Assembly: GCA_050290785.1 (NCBI GenBank)
Contig: JBNKIR010000053.1
Span: 78,897-142,896 of the forward strand
DNA: 64,000 bases
Direction of reading: 5' to 3'
Source of the DNA: JAAGZL01 sp050290785
Lineage (GTDB): Bacteria > Pseudomonadota > Gammaproteobacteria > Chromatiales > Chromatiaceae
Shown here piece by piece: positions 53,466-62,965 of this stretch (its first letter is position 1; each line of letters starts with the position of its first letter). The notes beneath the pieces are model-generated. The model was not told the DNA's origin and ran no database searches. It saw only the letters and a program-made list of their open reading frames with translations. Both the position numbers and the translations under genes were made by a program.

Positions 53466-54689
53466 ATGGCACTGTTATCGCAGATAAAACATGAATACCA
53501 ATCCATTATGGTGGATGAGTGGTCACCCTATGTGGGGGCCCTGTTATTAGTCCTGGTGAGTTCGGTATTGGTCGCCAGTGGCGGATTCTGGGGGGTATAT
53601 GGCGGGATCAAGAACTGGGGTGACTGGTTCAACACCTTCATAGGACTGGGTGGAGTACTCAACATCTCAGACCAACTCTCCAGCCCCTTGGAAAACCGCA
53701 TATCCATAATGAACCTGTGTCTGGTCATCGGCGCCTTTGCCGCCGCCCTCCTCTCCAGACAGTTTCGCATCAACCGCCCACCCAAGCTGGAATATTTCAC
53801 CGGCGCAATTGGCGGCACCCTGATGGGTGTCGGGGCCACCCTATCCATGGGATGTAACGTCGGGGCCTTTTTTACCCCGGTAACGTTTTCCTCACCGTCT
53901 GGCTGGATGATGTGGGTCGGCCTGTTGGCCGGCGCCTTCATAGGTCTGAAGCTGCTGCTGTGGATCATGGAGAACATCACCTGGGGCACCAAGGCCCCGG
54001 AGGCGGCCCAGATGCCAGGGCTAAAACAGAAGGCCCCATGGCTTGGAGCGGTGGTTGTATTCCTGATCATCTGGTGGTCATACAGTTGGATCACCTCGGA
54101 CGACCGCATGCTCTCAACCCGAGCCATCTTTATTCCATGCGGATTCGCCTTCGGTTTCATTATGCATCGTGCCCGCTTCTGCTTCTCCCGCAGCTTCCGT
54201 GAGCCATTCCTCACCGGTGAGGGAGAGATGACCAAGGCGGTTATACTGGCCATCCTTATGGCCGCCATCCTGTTCTCGCTGTTCTTCGAGAAGGGACTGG
54301 CCGATCCATTTGTCGGCATACCTCCATCCTTCTGGTTCGGCTCCCTGGTGGGCGGACTGATCTTCGGCATAGGTATGATCCTGGCCGGCGGTTGCGCCAC
54401 CGGTTCCCTGTGGCGGGTAGGCGAAGGTCATCTCAAGCTGGTGGTGGCGGTATTCTTCTTCAGTTGGAGCGCATCCATCTTCAGCGGCATCCTGAAATAC
54501 TGGGATGTCCTGACCAGAGAGGACAACCTCGATTTGATGGTAGAAGAGACCATGGTGGGTTATCAGGCCTGGCTGCCGAACATGTTGGGCGGATGGGGCT
54601 GGAGCCATACGCTTACCATAAGCATACTTCTGGTCTGGTTCATCCTGGTCAGCTATAACGAGAAGACGGAGAAGTTTACTGTCATCTAA
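53466..54689 (+). CDS. YeeE/YedE-family sulfur transporter
   Basis: A 407-residue membrane protein of about ten segments with two related halves. The conserved cysteine motifs are SMGCNVGAFF (Cys130), RARFCFSRSF and AGGCATGSLWR, as in the TsuA thiosulfate importers of the YeeE/YedE family. It lies 87 bp after the molybdoenzyme gene. It may import thiosulfate or a related sulfur compound that is a substrate or product of the adjacent enzyme; the direction and substrate are inference. Confidence 0.9.
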   Translation: MALLSQIKHEYQSIMVDEWSPYVGALLLVLVSSVLVASGGFWGVYGGIKNWGDWFNTFIGLGGVLNISDQLSSPLENRISIMNLCLVIGAFAAALLSRQFRINRPPKLEYFTGAIGGTLMGVGATLSMGCNVGAFFTPVTFSSPSGWMMWVGLLAGAFIGLKLLLWIMENITWGTKAPEAAQMPGLKQKAPWLGAVVVFLIIWWSYSWITSDDRMLSTRAIFIPCGFAFGFIMHRARFCFSRSFREPFLTGEGEMTKAVILAILMAAILFSLFFEKGLADPFVGIPPSFWFGSLVGGLIFGIGMILAGGCATGSLWRVGEGHLKLVVAVFFFSWSASIFSGILKYWDVLTREDNLDLMVEETMVGYQAWLPNMLGGWGWSHTLTISILLVWFILVSYNEKTEKFTVI

Positions 54690-54695
54690 CACACA

Positions 54696-54809
54696 TGTAG
54701 GAGCCCAGTCCTCTGGGCGACAAAATATACAAAACAAGCGCCGCAGGACGACTGCATGGATGCAGGAGGTAGAGCGACGCAGGATGCCAAAGCCGAGCGG
54801 GCTCCTACA
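54696..54809. repeat. REP-like palindromic intergenic unit
   Basis: Outer arms TGTAGGAGCCC and GGGCTCCTACA are exact complements 92 bp apart, and an inner CCCAG-TCCT-CTGGG hairpin sits beside the left arm. The wording gtaggagcccg is typical of REP elements in gammaproteobacteria. It follows the YeeE gene and may also help stop or stabilise its transcript. Confidence 0.75.
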
Positions 54810-54817
54810 CAACAACG

Positions 54818-54846
54818 AAGGGCGTGAAATCTCACGCCCTTTTTTA
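54818..54846 (+). terminator. Intrinsic terminator after the sulfur cluster
   Basis: A perfect 10-bp stem (AAGGGCGTGA, 4-nt loop) is followed by TTTTTT. It ends the five-gene transcript about 130 bp past the YeeE/YedE stop. Confidence 0.9.
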
Positions 54847-54951
54847 TTGCCCTGAAGGCTTGTAACTGACTGACTACCTTTTATAGTTCCGTTTTTTATA
54901 CTAATTTGTAATTACCGGTAACAAAAGTTATACGAATTTGTTTATTTAGTT

Positions 54952-55446
54952 ATGTACACACGAATCTTATTCCTCGGACTTCTTCTGTGTCTTCTTCCAA
55001 TATTGGCCAACTCGCATACCGACTTTGTCGATGTGCGCATAGACCTGTCCAAACAGCAGATGGACGTCATCGTGGTTGGGTATCATGAATACACATGGGA
55101 TGTATCCACCGCGCGCAGGGGTTACCAAACCCCCACAGGAGATTTCCGTGTGAACTGGATGACCCCCATGCACTACTCGGAACAGTACGACATGTCACCC
55201 ATGCCCCACTCCATCTTCTTTACTGAAGGTATCGCCATTCACGGCACTGAAGAGATCAAGCGACTGGGACGACCTGCCTCCCATGGCTGTATCAGGCTAC
55301 ATCCGGACAACGCCAGGACCCTATACCAACTTGTGAAGATCTATGGGATGGGTAACACCAAGATATCGGTCAAAAAAAAGCAGCCTGCGGTAATCGAACC
55401 TGTTAAGGGTAAATTCCCGGTCCTGTTCGGCGGACCAAGATTTTAG
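54952..55446 (+). CDS. Single-domain L,D-transpeptidase (YkuD)
   Basis: A 164-residue secreted enzyme with a signal peptide (ILFLGLLLCLLPILANS). The YkuD active site is complete: His97 in IAIHGTEEI and the PASHGCIRL motif with catalytic Cys113. It forms or remodels 3-3 peptidoglycan cross-links or links proteins to peptidoglycan. It is convergent with the much larger transpeptidase next to it. Confidence 0.92.
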   Translation: MYTRILFLGLLLCLLPILANSHTDFVDVRIDLSKQQMDVIVVGYHEYTWDVSTARRGYQTPTGDFRVNWMTPMHYSEQYDMSPMPHSIFFTEGIAIHGTEEIKRLGRPASHGCIRLHPDNARTLYQLVKIYGMGNTKISVKKKQPAVIEPVKGKFPVLFGGPRF

Positions 55447-55553
55447 AGTATATTCATCCAGCCACTCAAGCGCTGGATCCACAGGATGTTGGGCGCAATT
55501 ACCAGCGATATGATTCTGTACATAATTGCTAATGCGTCCCCTTCATAAAACAG

Positions 55554-58085
55554 TCAGAGACCTAAATAGCCAGGGGCTCGCAAAACAATATCACCCTCCT
55601 CTGTATCATCCTCCTCGTCATCTTCATCTGTATCGCGGTCCTGGGTCACTTTGCGCGTGATGAAGCCACCCTGTGGCTGATTGCTGAGTACTGCGACAAA
55701 CTCGGTGCGATAGTTGGTCTCCCTGCTCAAAGGCTCATCAGAGATGATGATTGATGATCGCGGCAACGCGGTCAGCGCGATACGATCGAACACATCCTGC
55801 GGGATAGTAATACGGTCGAGAGCCCTCCTGGCATCTCCTCCATTATCGATGGTGACCAGGCTCCAGCGCAGACCTCCATCCTTGTGCTCCATGGCAGTGA
55901 ATATATGCGTGCCGATCGGTTTGTCAGGATCGTAGATGGTTACCGGGACCTCGATACTCGCATCGAACTCCTCCCCGCCCCCGTCGATGGCCGGCTTATG
56001 TGTGTTACGCCGCACGTAAAGCTTACGCGTCGCGCGGCTGATATAGACGGATACCGGCTCGAGTGCGAGCTTGGCCTCGAGTGCGGCCTGGGCGGTCTCG
56101 GCCTTCCTTATCTTGGCCGTAGCAACTGCCTCCTTTGCGGCAGCAGCAGCCGCAATCTTCTCCTTCAGGTCCGATTTGGCGCTATCAACCTGCGTCGCCA
56201 TCTCTGCGGCCTCGGCGCTGGCCTTGCGCAACTGCTCCTGGGTCCGCACCTTGGCATAATCCGCAGCGGAGAACGCCTTGTCGGCGCGCCTTAGTTCTGA
56301 GTCGGCCTTTTTCTTGAGACTTTCCAGCTTACGTAATGACGTCTTCCGTAACTCAACCACGCGTGCCGCACTCCTCTCGACCTTCCTGGCTTCATCGCTC
56401 ACCTTGGAGGCATCATTCGCAGCTGCGGCCGCAACCTCAGCGGCAACCACCTTCGCCTTCAAATCCGATTCGGCGGCCTTGATCTGCGTCTCCAGCTCTG
56501 CGACATCTGCTGTCGCCATGCCCAGCTGCTCCTCGGCCTGCACCTTGGCCTTATCCGCTGCTGATAACGCCTCTTCGGCGCGCCTGAGTTCTCCGTCTGC
56601 ACTATCCTTGAGACTTACCAGTTTATCCAGAGTCTCCTTGCGTAACGCCACCTCGTACGCCGCGCTCGTCTCGACCCTCTTGGCCTCATCGCTTCTCTTG
56701 GTGGCATCATGTGCAATCTTGGCTACAACGGCTGCGGCGACAATCCTCGTCTTCAAGTCTGATTCGACGGTATCTATCTGCCTCGCCAGTTCTGCGGCTT
56801 CGGCTGATCTCTCCTTGAGATCTTCCAGTTCACGCAGAGTCTCCTTGCGCAACTCCACCATGCGCGCCGCACTCCTCTCGACGGTCTTGGCCTCATCGCT
56901 CCTCTGAACGGCAGCATTTGCAGCAGCGGCCGCAACCTCAGCGGCATCGATCTTCTCCTTCAAATCCGATTTTGCGGCATCGATCTGCTTCGCCAGCTCT
57001 GCGGATTCGCTCCTCGCCCTTCGCAACTGCCACTCGGCCTGCACCTTGGCTTCACCTGCTGCGGCGAGCTCCTCGTCAGCCAGTTTCAGTCCTGCATCGG
57101 CACTCTTCTTTAGATTTTTAAGTTTACCTATGGCCTCCTCGCCTAACTCCACCTCACGCGCCGCACCCTTCTCGACCTTCTTGGATTCATCACTCTTCTG
57201 GGTGGCATCATTTAGCGCCGCAGCCGCCACTGCAGCAGCGGCGGCCTTCTCCTTCAACACCGATTCGGCGTTCTCGACCTGCATGGCCACTTCTGCGTCC
57301 TCGCTGGTGGCCTTTTGTAACCGCTCATAGGCATCTGCCTTGGCCTTGTCCGCTGCGGAATACGCCTTGTCGGCGCGCTTGATGGTTGCGTCGGCCCTTT
57401 TCTGACGCAACTCCAGCTTGCGTAGCAACCTCTTCTGCAATACCACATTGCGTGCCATGGACTTGGCGGTTTTCTTTGCCTCTTTGAGTGACCCGGCAGC
57501 CTCTGCAGCCTGGAGCTTGAGCGTATCCGCTCGCTCAGGAGCGGCCGCAACCATATCGGCATCCGACGAGAACAGCGTCGGGTGGAAGAAGTCGATCGGC
57601 TCCACATCGTGTGGTGATATGATCACCCGCATCCCGATCCGTGTCTTGTTGAATACGCTCGCCGCAAAGTCGAATGGCATTCGCACACAACCATGGGAGG
57701 CAGCATATCCGGGCAGAGGACCACCGTGCAACGCGAGGCCATTCCAGGTGATGCGCTGCATGTTCGGCATCTTGGCATCGTCGTACATGTTGGAGCGGTG
57801 CTCCTTATTCTTCTCGACGACGGCAAAGATGCCGGCAGGAGTCTCGCGACCACGAATACCGGTCGACACAGGCGCGCGCAGGATCCAGCCCTTGGCGTCG
57901 TAGAATGTTACCTTTTGGGATTCGATCGATATGATCGCCATGACCGGCTCGCCGGCCTCCCGTGGCGCCGTCTCAAAACGTTTCTGTCTGGTCGCGGCCC
58001 CGGCCGTCGCGACCGTCAATGTAGCCACCACCACAAACGCCACAACGATAAAAGGGGACCTGTTGGTTTTTCTCAATTTAGCCAT
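55554..58085 (-). CDS. Giant L,D-transpeptidase with coiled-coil repeats and a second degenerate domain
   Basis: About 843 residues. One N-terminal membrane or signal segment (PFIVVAFVVVATLTVATAGA) leads to a YkuD domain with His120 and ASHGCVRMP (Cys133). Residues ~190-680 are Ala/Lys/Glu-rich coiled coil in repeated blocks that recur every ~80-90 residues (AKVQAEEQL..., SDEAKKVE...). A C-terminal beta domain (PVTIYDPDKPIGTHIFTAME) looks like another YkuD domain without the catalytic Cys. Similar long architectures are known mainly from alphaproteobacteria, and the codon use looks more GC-rich, so transfer is possible. The start is uncertain (58085 or 58115). Confidence 0.8.
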   Translation of the reverse strand: MAKLRKTNRSPFIVVAFVVVATLTVATAGAATRQKRFETAPREAGEPVMAIISIESQKVTFYDAKGWILRAPVSTGIRGRETPAGIFAVVEKNKEHRSNMYDDAKMPNMQRITWNGLALHGGPLPGYAASHGCVRMPFDFAASVFNKTRIGMRVIISPHDVEPIDFFHPTLFSSDADMVAAAPERADTLKLQAAEAAGSLKEAKKTAKSMARNVVLQKRLLRKLELRQKRADATIKRADKAYSAADKAKADAYERLQKATSEDAEVAMQVENAESVLKEKAAAAAVAAAALNDATQKSDESKKVEKGAAREVELGEEAIGKLKNLKKSADAGLKLADEELAAAGEAKVQAEWQLRRARSESAELAKQIDAAKSDLKEKIDAAEVAAAAANAAVQRSDEAKTVERSAARMVELRKETLRELEDLKERSAEAAELARQIDTVESDLKTRIVAAAVVAKIAHDATKRSDEAKRVETSAAYEVALRKETLDKLVSLKDSADGELRRAEEALSAADKAKVQAEEQLGMATADVAELETQIKAAESDLKAKVVAAEVAAAAANDASKVSDEARKVERSAARVVELRKTSLRKLESLKKKADSELRRADKAFSAADYAKVRTQEQLRKASAEAAEMATQVDSAKSDLKEKIAAAAAAKEAVATAKIRKAETAQAALEAKLALEPVSVYISRATRKLYVRRNTHKPAIDGGGEEFDASIEVPVTIYDPDKPIGTHIFTAMEHKDGGLRWSLVTIDNGGDARRALDRITIPQDVFDRIALTALPRSSIIISDEPLSRETNYRTEFVAVLSNQPQGGFITRKVTQDRDTDEDDEEDDTEEGDIVLRAPGYLGL

Positions 58086-58268
58086 CTTCCCGATCATTAA
58101 AAACAAAAGCGTCACTTAACGAACGCAGCAATTCCCTATAGATTAGCTAATGATTAATCACTTTGTGAGGGATGCATCCTGCCTTATATTTATACCATGC
58201 TTTATATAGATCATATCAGACTAAGGCAATAGAGAAAGTAATTGGAGTCCATACCCGGATACGTAGCA

Positions 58269-58703
58269 TCAATTTATCTCTCTACCTAAACTCTCAATCA
58301 TGAGCTTGAACATATCCAATTTCTTTTTGACTTCAATCTTTTCTTGGGCTGATAAAGATTTGTAACCTCGCGGGTAGGACCAACCGTATCCCCAGCGAAA
58401 TGAGGTGGGGAAGTATGGCGACCCACCGACTCGCACGCCGGCCAGCATGATCGCAGCGATTTTCGGCTCGCCGACCTCTTTGACGCAGGACTCCAGGGTT
58501 CTATCTGCTTGCAATCTCTCTTCGTAGGTACCGCCTTTCCAATACGCCAGGTCATGGCGGATACAACAACTCACCCAAAGTGAGTGCTGTTTGATATTCC
58601 CGTCCGGAAATGAACTACAACCATCGGTAGTGAAAGGCTTTATCTCTTCGCCCATCGCCAATAACGGAAACATCAGAAATAACAATATAAGTCTATTTTG
58701 CAT
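58269..58703 (-). CDS. Small secreted PLA2-like protein
   Basis: About 144 residues with a signal peptide (MQNRLILLFLMFPLLAMG). The mature part has DGCSSFPDG and WVSCCIRHDLAYW; the C-C-x-x-H-D motif is that of the phospholipase A2 catalytic helix. A further cysteine in LESCVKEVG fits a disulfide. Lipase activity is a guess. An in-frame ATG at 58721 would add six residues. It is the first of the small minus-strand genes in the accessory tail. Confidence 0.5.
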   Translation of the reverse strand: MQNRLILLFLMFPLLAMGEEIKPFTTDGCSSFPDGNIKQHSLWVSCCIRHDLAYWKGGTYEERLQADRTLESCVKEVGEPKIAAIMLAGVRVGGSPYFPTSFRWGYGWSYPRGYKSLSAQEKIEVKKKLDMFKLMIESLGREIN

Positions 58704-58735
58704 ATCAGCTTTTATCTGCATGACATAACTACTGG

Positions 58736-58755
58736 GTTCCCGCCTGCGCGGGAAC
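58736..58755. repeat. Short REP-like hairpin
   Basis: GTTCCCGC and GCGGGAAC form a perfect 8-bp stem with a 4-nt loop inside the phrase gggttcccgcctgcgcggga. Such sequences are common dispersed palindromes. It sits between the PLA2-like gene and its upstream neighbour. Confidence 0.6.
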
Positions 58756-58800
58756 GACGTGCAAGTGGGACAGCAGTGAGTCTGCCCCCCGTTATTCTCC

Positions 58801-59952
58801 TTACCTAAGAATTAACGACTTCAGTGGTCCGTTTGGGGTCAGCTGGTAATTAATCTTGAAGTAGGAGAAATCTGCTGGCGGTTGTTCGTTTAGCCACTTG
58901 AATACTCGCAGTCTATACAGCTCCTCAACCTTTTCACCAAGCAGAACGACCACGTAGGTGGTTCCAGTTGACGGATTTGCCTCCCCAGCCTGGTATATGT
59001 GGTAGCCATTGCCGCTGGCCAACGCAAAAAGCCCGGCATGGGGGATATAGGGGTTAAAGTTGCCTATGGCCCCCGAGGTGTAATCTACGCGCTTACCGCT
59101 CTTAGACAAATAATAACCAGTGATGTATTTATTTTTTCCACTGCCCTGAACCCAGTACTTACAGCAAGCCAAGTCCATAAATGGCTGTCCTTCCGGCAGG
59201 TTTTTTTCCGGCAGCAACCCCTTGGCGTACATCTCCTTTCGTGCCTGAATCAGCCTTTTTGACCGTTCTTTCTTGAACTCAACCAAACGTAAAGCAGCAC
59301 GTATAGCCTTTTCTCTCTCTTGTTCTTCAATGCTTTTGTATACTGACCTCCTCTTACTGAACTCCTGCTCTGCAAGCTCAACACTCCTTCCGGATCGGCT
59401 CAAGGCATTGACTACATCGCGGAGTTCACGGCTAGCCATATTCTTGTCATGGCTTGCCACGGGGTTCCATACTTTGGAGTCTGAAAAGGTTTTAGATACT
59501 AGCAGCAGAAAACGAATCTGGTATTCGGTTTCGTTTTCGTAAATATCTTTCCCTAGATCAGTAACTTGCTTGCCTAAATTATTCTTGACCCGTTGCGCCA
59601 GGGCGTACATATCATCGGGATCAGTCTGAACTTGCTGGCTCTGTTTTCTCGAGCTTTCACGGAAATCCCAGAGGTTCAGAATGTCGGTGTAGCCCCAAGC
59701 GTTGGGATTATCCTTATTCAGGTAAGCAACCACCTTCTCGTACTCAGCAACAAAAGCAGACTTGGCGCGTTGAAGGTCAGCGATATCGCCTGATTTATAA
59801 TTAAAAGAAGGTGGTTGATCTTCCGCTCCTGTCACCTGAACAGATACCAGTAGCAGGGAAGGTATGGCTAAATACAACACCATCAACCGTAATCGATCAA
59901 TGAGTTCATTTTTGGATTTTTCCGATTGAGTTACGTTTTGCTTCTTGTTCAA
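58801..59952 (-). CDS. Unknown secreted protein
   Basis: A 383-residue protein that I do not recognise. It has an internal hydrophobic signal or anchor (LRLMVLYLAIPSLLLVSVQV, ~22-41), a helical charged middle (ALRLVEFKKERSKRLIQARK) and a C-terminal beta-rich domain with two adjacent cysteines (DLACCKYWVQG) and many aromatic residues. No catalytic motif is evident. It lies downstream of the rhomboid gene on the same strand. Confidence 0.7.
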   Translation of the reverse strand: MNKKQNVTQSEKSKNELIDRLRLMVLYLAIPSLLLVSVQVTGAEDQPPSFNYKSGDIADLQRAKSAFVAEYEKVVAYLNKDNPNAWGYTDILNLWDFRESSRKQSQQVQTDPDDMYALAQRVKNNLGKQVTDLGKDIYENETEYQIRFLLLVSKTFSDSKVWNPVASHDKNMASRELRDVVNALSRSGRSVELAEQEFSKRRSVYKSIEEQEREKAIRAALRLVEFKKERSKRLIQARKEMYAKGLLPEKNLPEGQPFMDLACCKYWVQGSGKNKYITGYYLSKSGKRVDYTSGAIGNFNPYIPHAGLFALASGNGYHIYQAGEANPSTGTTYVVVLLGEKVEELYRLRVFKWLNEQPPADFSYFKINYQLTPNGPLKSLILR

Positions 59953-60060
59953 GTGGCATCTCCGTTCATGTTATTCAAGAGCAATTCAAGGGCCACAACA
60001 TTTAATTAGAGAGAATTATGTATTGCGTCCCATGAACTCACCATTATTCTACTGATCTTC

Positions 60061-60864
60061 TTATTCGGTTTTCTCCACTGAAAAGTTATATTTTGCACCG
60101 CACTTTTCGCATGTGTAGCGTCCGAATTTTAAATCATCATACTCTTGCCCGCAGTACGGGCACCAGAAGCCACCTTCTTCTTTCCTTGTTATATTATATT
60201 CTTGTTCTGGGACAAGTGCTTTAATTCCAAGCAATCTCAGAATAAACCCAAGAATAAAACCAGTGGCCAACCCGCCAACATGGGCCCAAAATGCAATCCT
60301 TATAATCTGTAAATCAGTTACAAAATATAAGACAAGCCCTAAAAATGTTTGCCAACCAAACCACGTGAGTATCGCGCCAAGTGCGTTTGTATGAAACTCA
60401 CTAATCGTCCAATGCCCTACATACAAATCAATATCCACATGGGCATTCGGATAAAACATCATGTAAAGCCCAACCACCCCAGAAATAGCGCCAGAAGCAC
60501 CAATGCATGGGATTGTTGACTCAGCATTGAATAGATAATGTAGCGCCGTCCCTCCAAGTCCACAGAGGATATATACGGCGAAAAACAAGAAAAAACCTAG
60601 CACATCTTCTACATTGTCACCATACATGTAAAGAAAGAGCATATTTCCTAAAATATGCCAAACACCAGCATGTAGAAACATCGAGGAAAAAGCAGTGAAG
60701 TGAGTATATGAAGACGGAATAAAACCATATTCTTTTACAAAATCAGAATGATCGAAAAATAGATATGAAGCGGCAAATATAGCAATGTTGAAAGCAATCA
60801 GAGTGCCTACGCATAAAGGGAATCTCTGCGTTGGATTATCTTTTTCAATTGGGATTAGAAACAT
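60061..60864 (-). CDS. Rhomboid-family intramembrane protease with C-terminal zinc ribbon
   Basis: About 267 residues with six or seven membrane segments. The catalytic serine is in GASGAISGVVG, the histidine in WAHVGGLATG, and WHILGNMLFLYMYG holds the conserved Asn. A C-terminal ribbon (CPYCGQEYDD ... CEKCGAKY) has four cysteines for zinc. Start ambiguous: the ATG at 60864 is my choice, a TTG at 60903 is possible. It cleaves membrane-anchored proteins; the target is unknown. Confidence 0.88.
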   Translation of the reverse strand: MFLIPIEKDNPTQRFPLCVGTLIAFNIAIFAASYLFFDHSDFVKEYGFIPSSYTHFTAFSSMFLHAGVWHILGNMLFLYMYGDNVEDVLGFFLFFAVYILCGLGGTALHYLFNAESTIPCIGASGAISGVVGLYMMFYPNAHVDIDLYVGHWTISEFHTNALGAILTWFGWQTFLGLVLYFVTDLQIIRIAFWAHVGGLATGFILGFILRLLGIKALVPEQEYNITRKEEGGFWCPYCGQEYDDLKFGRYTCEKCGAKYNFSVEKTE

Positions 60865-60949
60865 TAAAACTAAACTCCAATCTTCAAAAAAGGTTGCTAG
60901 CAATCAAAGATCAAAGAGGTCAGACTCACTGCTTTCCCTATTGACCCAA

Positions 60950-62008
60950 TCACTCAAGTTCCGCCTTTTTTTGTTTTATGGACTTAACTTCTTTGACCAT
61001 CTTTGCGAAGTCTCGCCCTTGGGCGCGCTTCTCAGCCAGGCTAGCTGTCGCGTGAGCATTTTCACGCAGTAACTTTTTATAGTTGGACAGTCGGCGACTA
61101 TCAAGCTCGCCTTCTTCTATCGCTTTGAGTACCGCGCAACCTGGCTCCGTTTCGTGGTTACAGTCGGCGAACTTACACTGCGCCGCAAGCGCATCAATAT
61201 CATCGAAAACCGCATCAATCGAGCTATTGATTTCTGCGACCTTTAGCTCTCGCATACCTGGGACATCAACAAGAAGCCCGCCGGACGGCAGGATGTGTAA
61301 TTCACGGTGCGTAGTGGTATGACGTCCCTTCTTGTCATCGTCGCGAATTTCTCCCGTAGAAGCCAAGGAACGTCCTGCCAATGTATTAAGAATGGTGGAC
61401 TTTCCCACACCGGATGAACCGACAAGCGCAACGGTGGAGGTGTTATCAATCCAGACAGAAAGCCCACTGACGGATGCAGGGTCAAGAGCGTTGATTTCCT
61501 CAACAGGAACCCCTGCTTTGGTTTTCCGGGCACGACGGACATAAGTATCTACATCTTCAACGAGGTCAGTCTTGGTGAGAATGATGACGGGCATTGCCCC
61601 GGCCTCCGTGCACAGTGCAAGGTACCGCTCCAGTCGTGATTCCTTAAACTCTTCATTGCAGGACGTAACTATGAAAAGGGTATCGATATTCGCAGCTATA
61701 GGCTGGAGTTCGTTGCTTTCACCCGCACCCAAGCGTTTGAATAGACTTTTCCGCTCAAGGACTTGATCAATTCTAGAAAGTGACTCATCCAGTACGACCC
61801 AATCACCGACAGTCGGTCGATCAATGGCAGGCTTCCGGCGCAAGGCGGGCGAAAGCTCTACAGCCCGTTCGCCCAAACCACAGGCAACCGTGCTTCTCGT
61901 CCGTTGTACCGTCATTACGCGCCCCAGACGCTCTTGTAATAAAGCGGCGTCTGTTAGTTGCTGAGTAAAGAATGGAACAAGACCCAATTTTTGTAGTAAA
62001 CCATTCAC
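60950..62008 (-). CDS. rsgA: Ribosome small-subunit GTPase RsgA
   Basis: A 352-residue circularly permuted GTPase: G4 TKTD precedes G1 GSSGVGKST and G3 DVPG (usually DTPG). The zinc site is C-x4-C-x-H-x5-C in CKFADCNHETEPGC. RsgA acts in late maturation of the 30S subunit. In gammaproteobacteria rsgA usually lies beside orn, which is absent here, so this may be a second copy in an accessory region. Confidence 0.92.
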   Translation of the reverse strand: MNGLLQKLGLVPFFTQQLTDAALLQERLGRVMTVQRTRSTVACGLGERAVELSPALRRKPAIDRPTVGDWVVLDESLSRIDQVLERKSLFKRLGAGESNELQPIAANIDTLFIVTSCNEEFKESRLERYLALCTEAGAMPVIILTKTDLVEDVDTYVRRARKTKAGVPVEEINALDPASVSGLSVWIDNTSTVALVGSSGVGKSTILNTLAGRSLASTGEIRDDDKKGRHTTTHRELHILPSGGLLVDVPGMRELKVAEINSSIDAVFDDIDALAAQCKFADCNHETEPGCAVLKAIEEGELDSRRLSNYKKLLRENAHATASLAEKRAQGRDFAKMVKEVKSIKQKKAELE

Positions 62009-62050
62009 ACTATAAGTCCACTATCATAATGTTTCGAAAACATTAGAAAC

Positions 62051-62070
62051 AATTGCTCTCTGATCCGGAT
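62051..62070. repeat. Repeat unit, copy 1
   Basis: This 20-bp sequence (aattgctctctgatccggat) matches the one at 63917-63936 at 19 of 20 bases. It lies between the rsgA start and the neighbouring unknown gene. Confidence 0.7.
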
Positions 62071-62081
62071 GTTTGTATCCC

Positions 62082-62855
62082 TCATGGCCAAGGTTTTGGC
62101 ACATTACCTTTCATAGCATCAGACAACTCTAATGCAAATCCCTTATCATCCCATTCAAGCATTGCCATCTCTGCAATTTTCTCTGCTTCTGATTTCCTAT
62201 CACTCAGTACCAACAAAGCCACCAAGGTTGATACATTGTTGGAAAAACTCTTATAGGCAAACTGATTCGCTCCATGTTTTGGAGCAGTTTTTTTTGCAAA
62301 ATCAATCATAGAATTAAACTGGCGAACGAACCTTGGGTATGCATTATCTGGATCTATGTATTTCCCGCACAATTCATACTCGTGCGCCCTTATCAGCGCT
62401 GACTGGGCAATGCGGAACACTTTTTTTGCCCATTCCTTATGGTGGGTATCCAACCAACGAAACAACTGAATGGTTTTCTCCTCCTCGGCCAGGCTTTCAT
62501 TTATTGACTCATAATCGTTAAATGAGTCGTAATAATTATTACCATTTTTTACGTCTTTTCCGGCTTTATCTCGAACATCTCTTAGTGATTGCAATGCAGG
62601 AGGGTATGCATTGCCGAGCCTTTGCCAGTCGCTTAATGCAAAAGATAGTCGCACACCATAAAAGGCGCGATCATATTTCAAAGCATTATTGTGAAACCAA
62701 AGATGTTTATTCAGGGCATCTTGATATTTACCATCGCAAGCATCTTGGCGCGCCTCATCAAGTATCTTATCTGGATCTGGCGTTTCTGGCGGAGACCACT
62801 CTGCTGATGCTACGGTATAAATATTAACTAGTACTAAGAGTACCAAATATCTCAT
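62082..62855 (-). CDS. Unknown secreted helical protein
   Basis: A 257-residue protein with a signal peptide (MRYLVLLVLVNIYTVASA). The mature part is helical and reads like weak TPRs (DACDGKYQDALNKHLWFHNN; SDRKSEAEKIAEMAMLEW). No enzymatic motif is evident. It is part of the run of small minus-strand genes. Confidence 0.65.
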   Translation of the reverse strand: MRYLVLLVLVNIYTVASAEWSPPETPDPDKILDEARQDACDGKYQDALNKHLWFHNNALKYDRAFYGVRLSFALSDWQRLGNAYPPALQSLRDVRDKAGKDVKNGNNYYDSFNDYESINESLAEEEKTIQLFRWLDTHHKEWAKKVFRIAQSALIRAHEYELCGKYIDPDNAYPRFVRQFNSMIDFAKKTAPKHGANQFAYKSFSNNVSTLVALLVLSDRKSEAEKIAEMAMLEWDDKGFALELSDAMKGNVPKPWP

Positions 62856-62965
62856 TTATAGCTCATCCTTTATCCTGTATGCGCCGTTGAGCGCCCAATG
62901 CGAACCATTCAAGAGATTTCAATCGAGTCTGACCCATTGCCGTCAATGACCCGGAGTTTACTTTA

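Noticed and set aside
56278..56907. 209-residue plus-strand Ser/Ala-rich frame inside the giant L,D-transpeptidase
   Set aside because: It is the antisense shadow of the GC-rich coiled-coil repeats; no recognisable domain or start.
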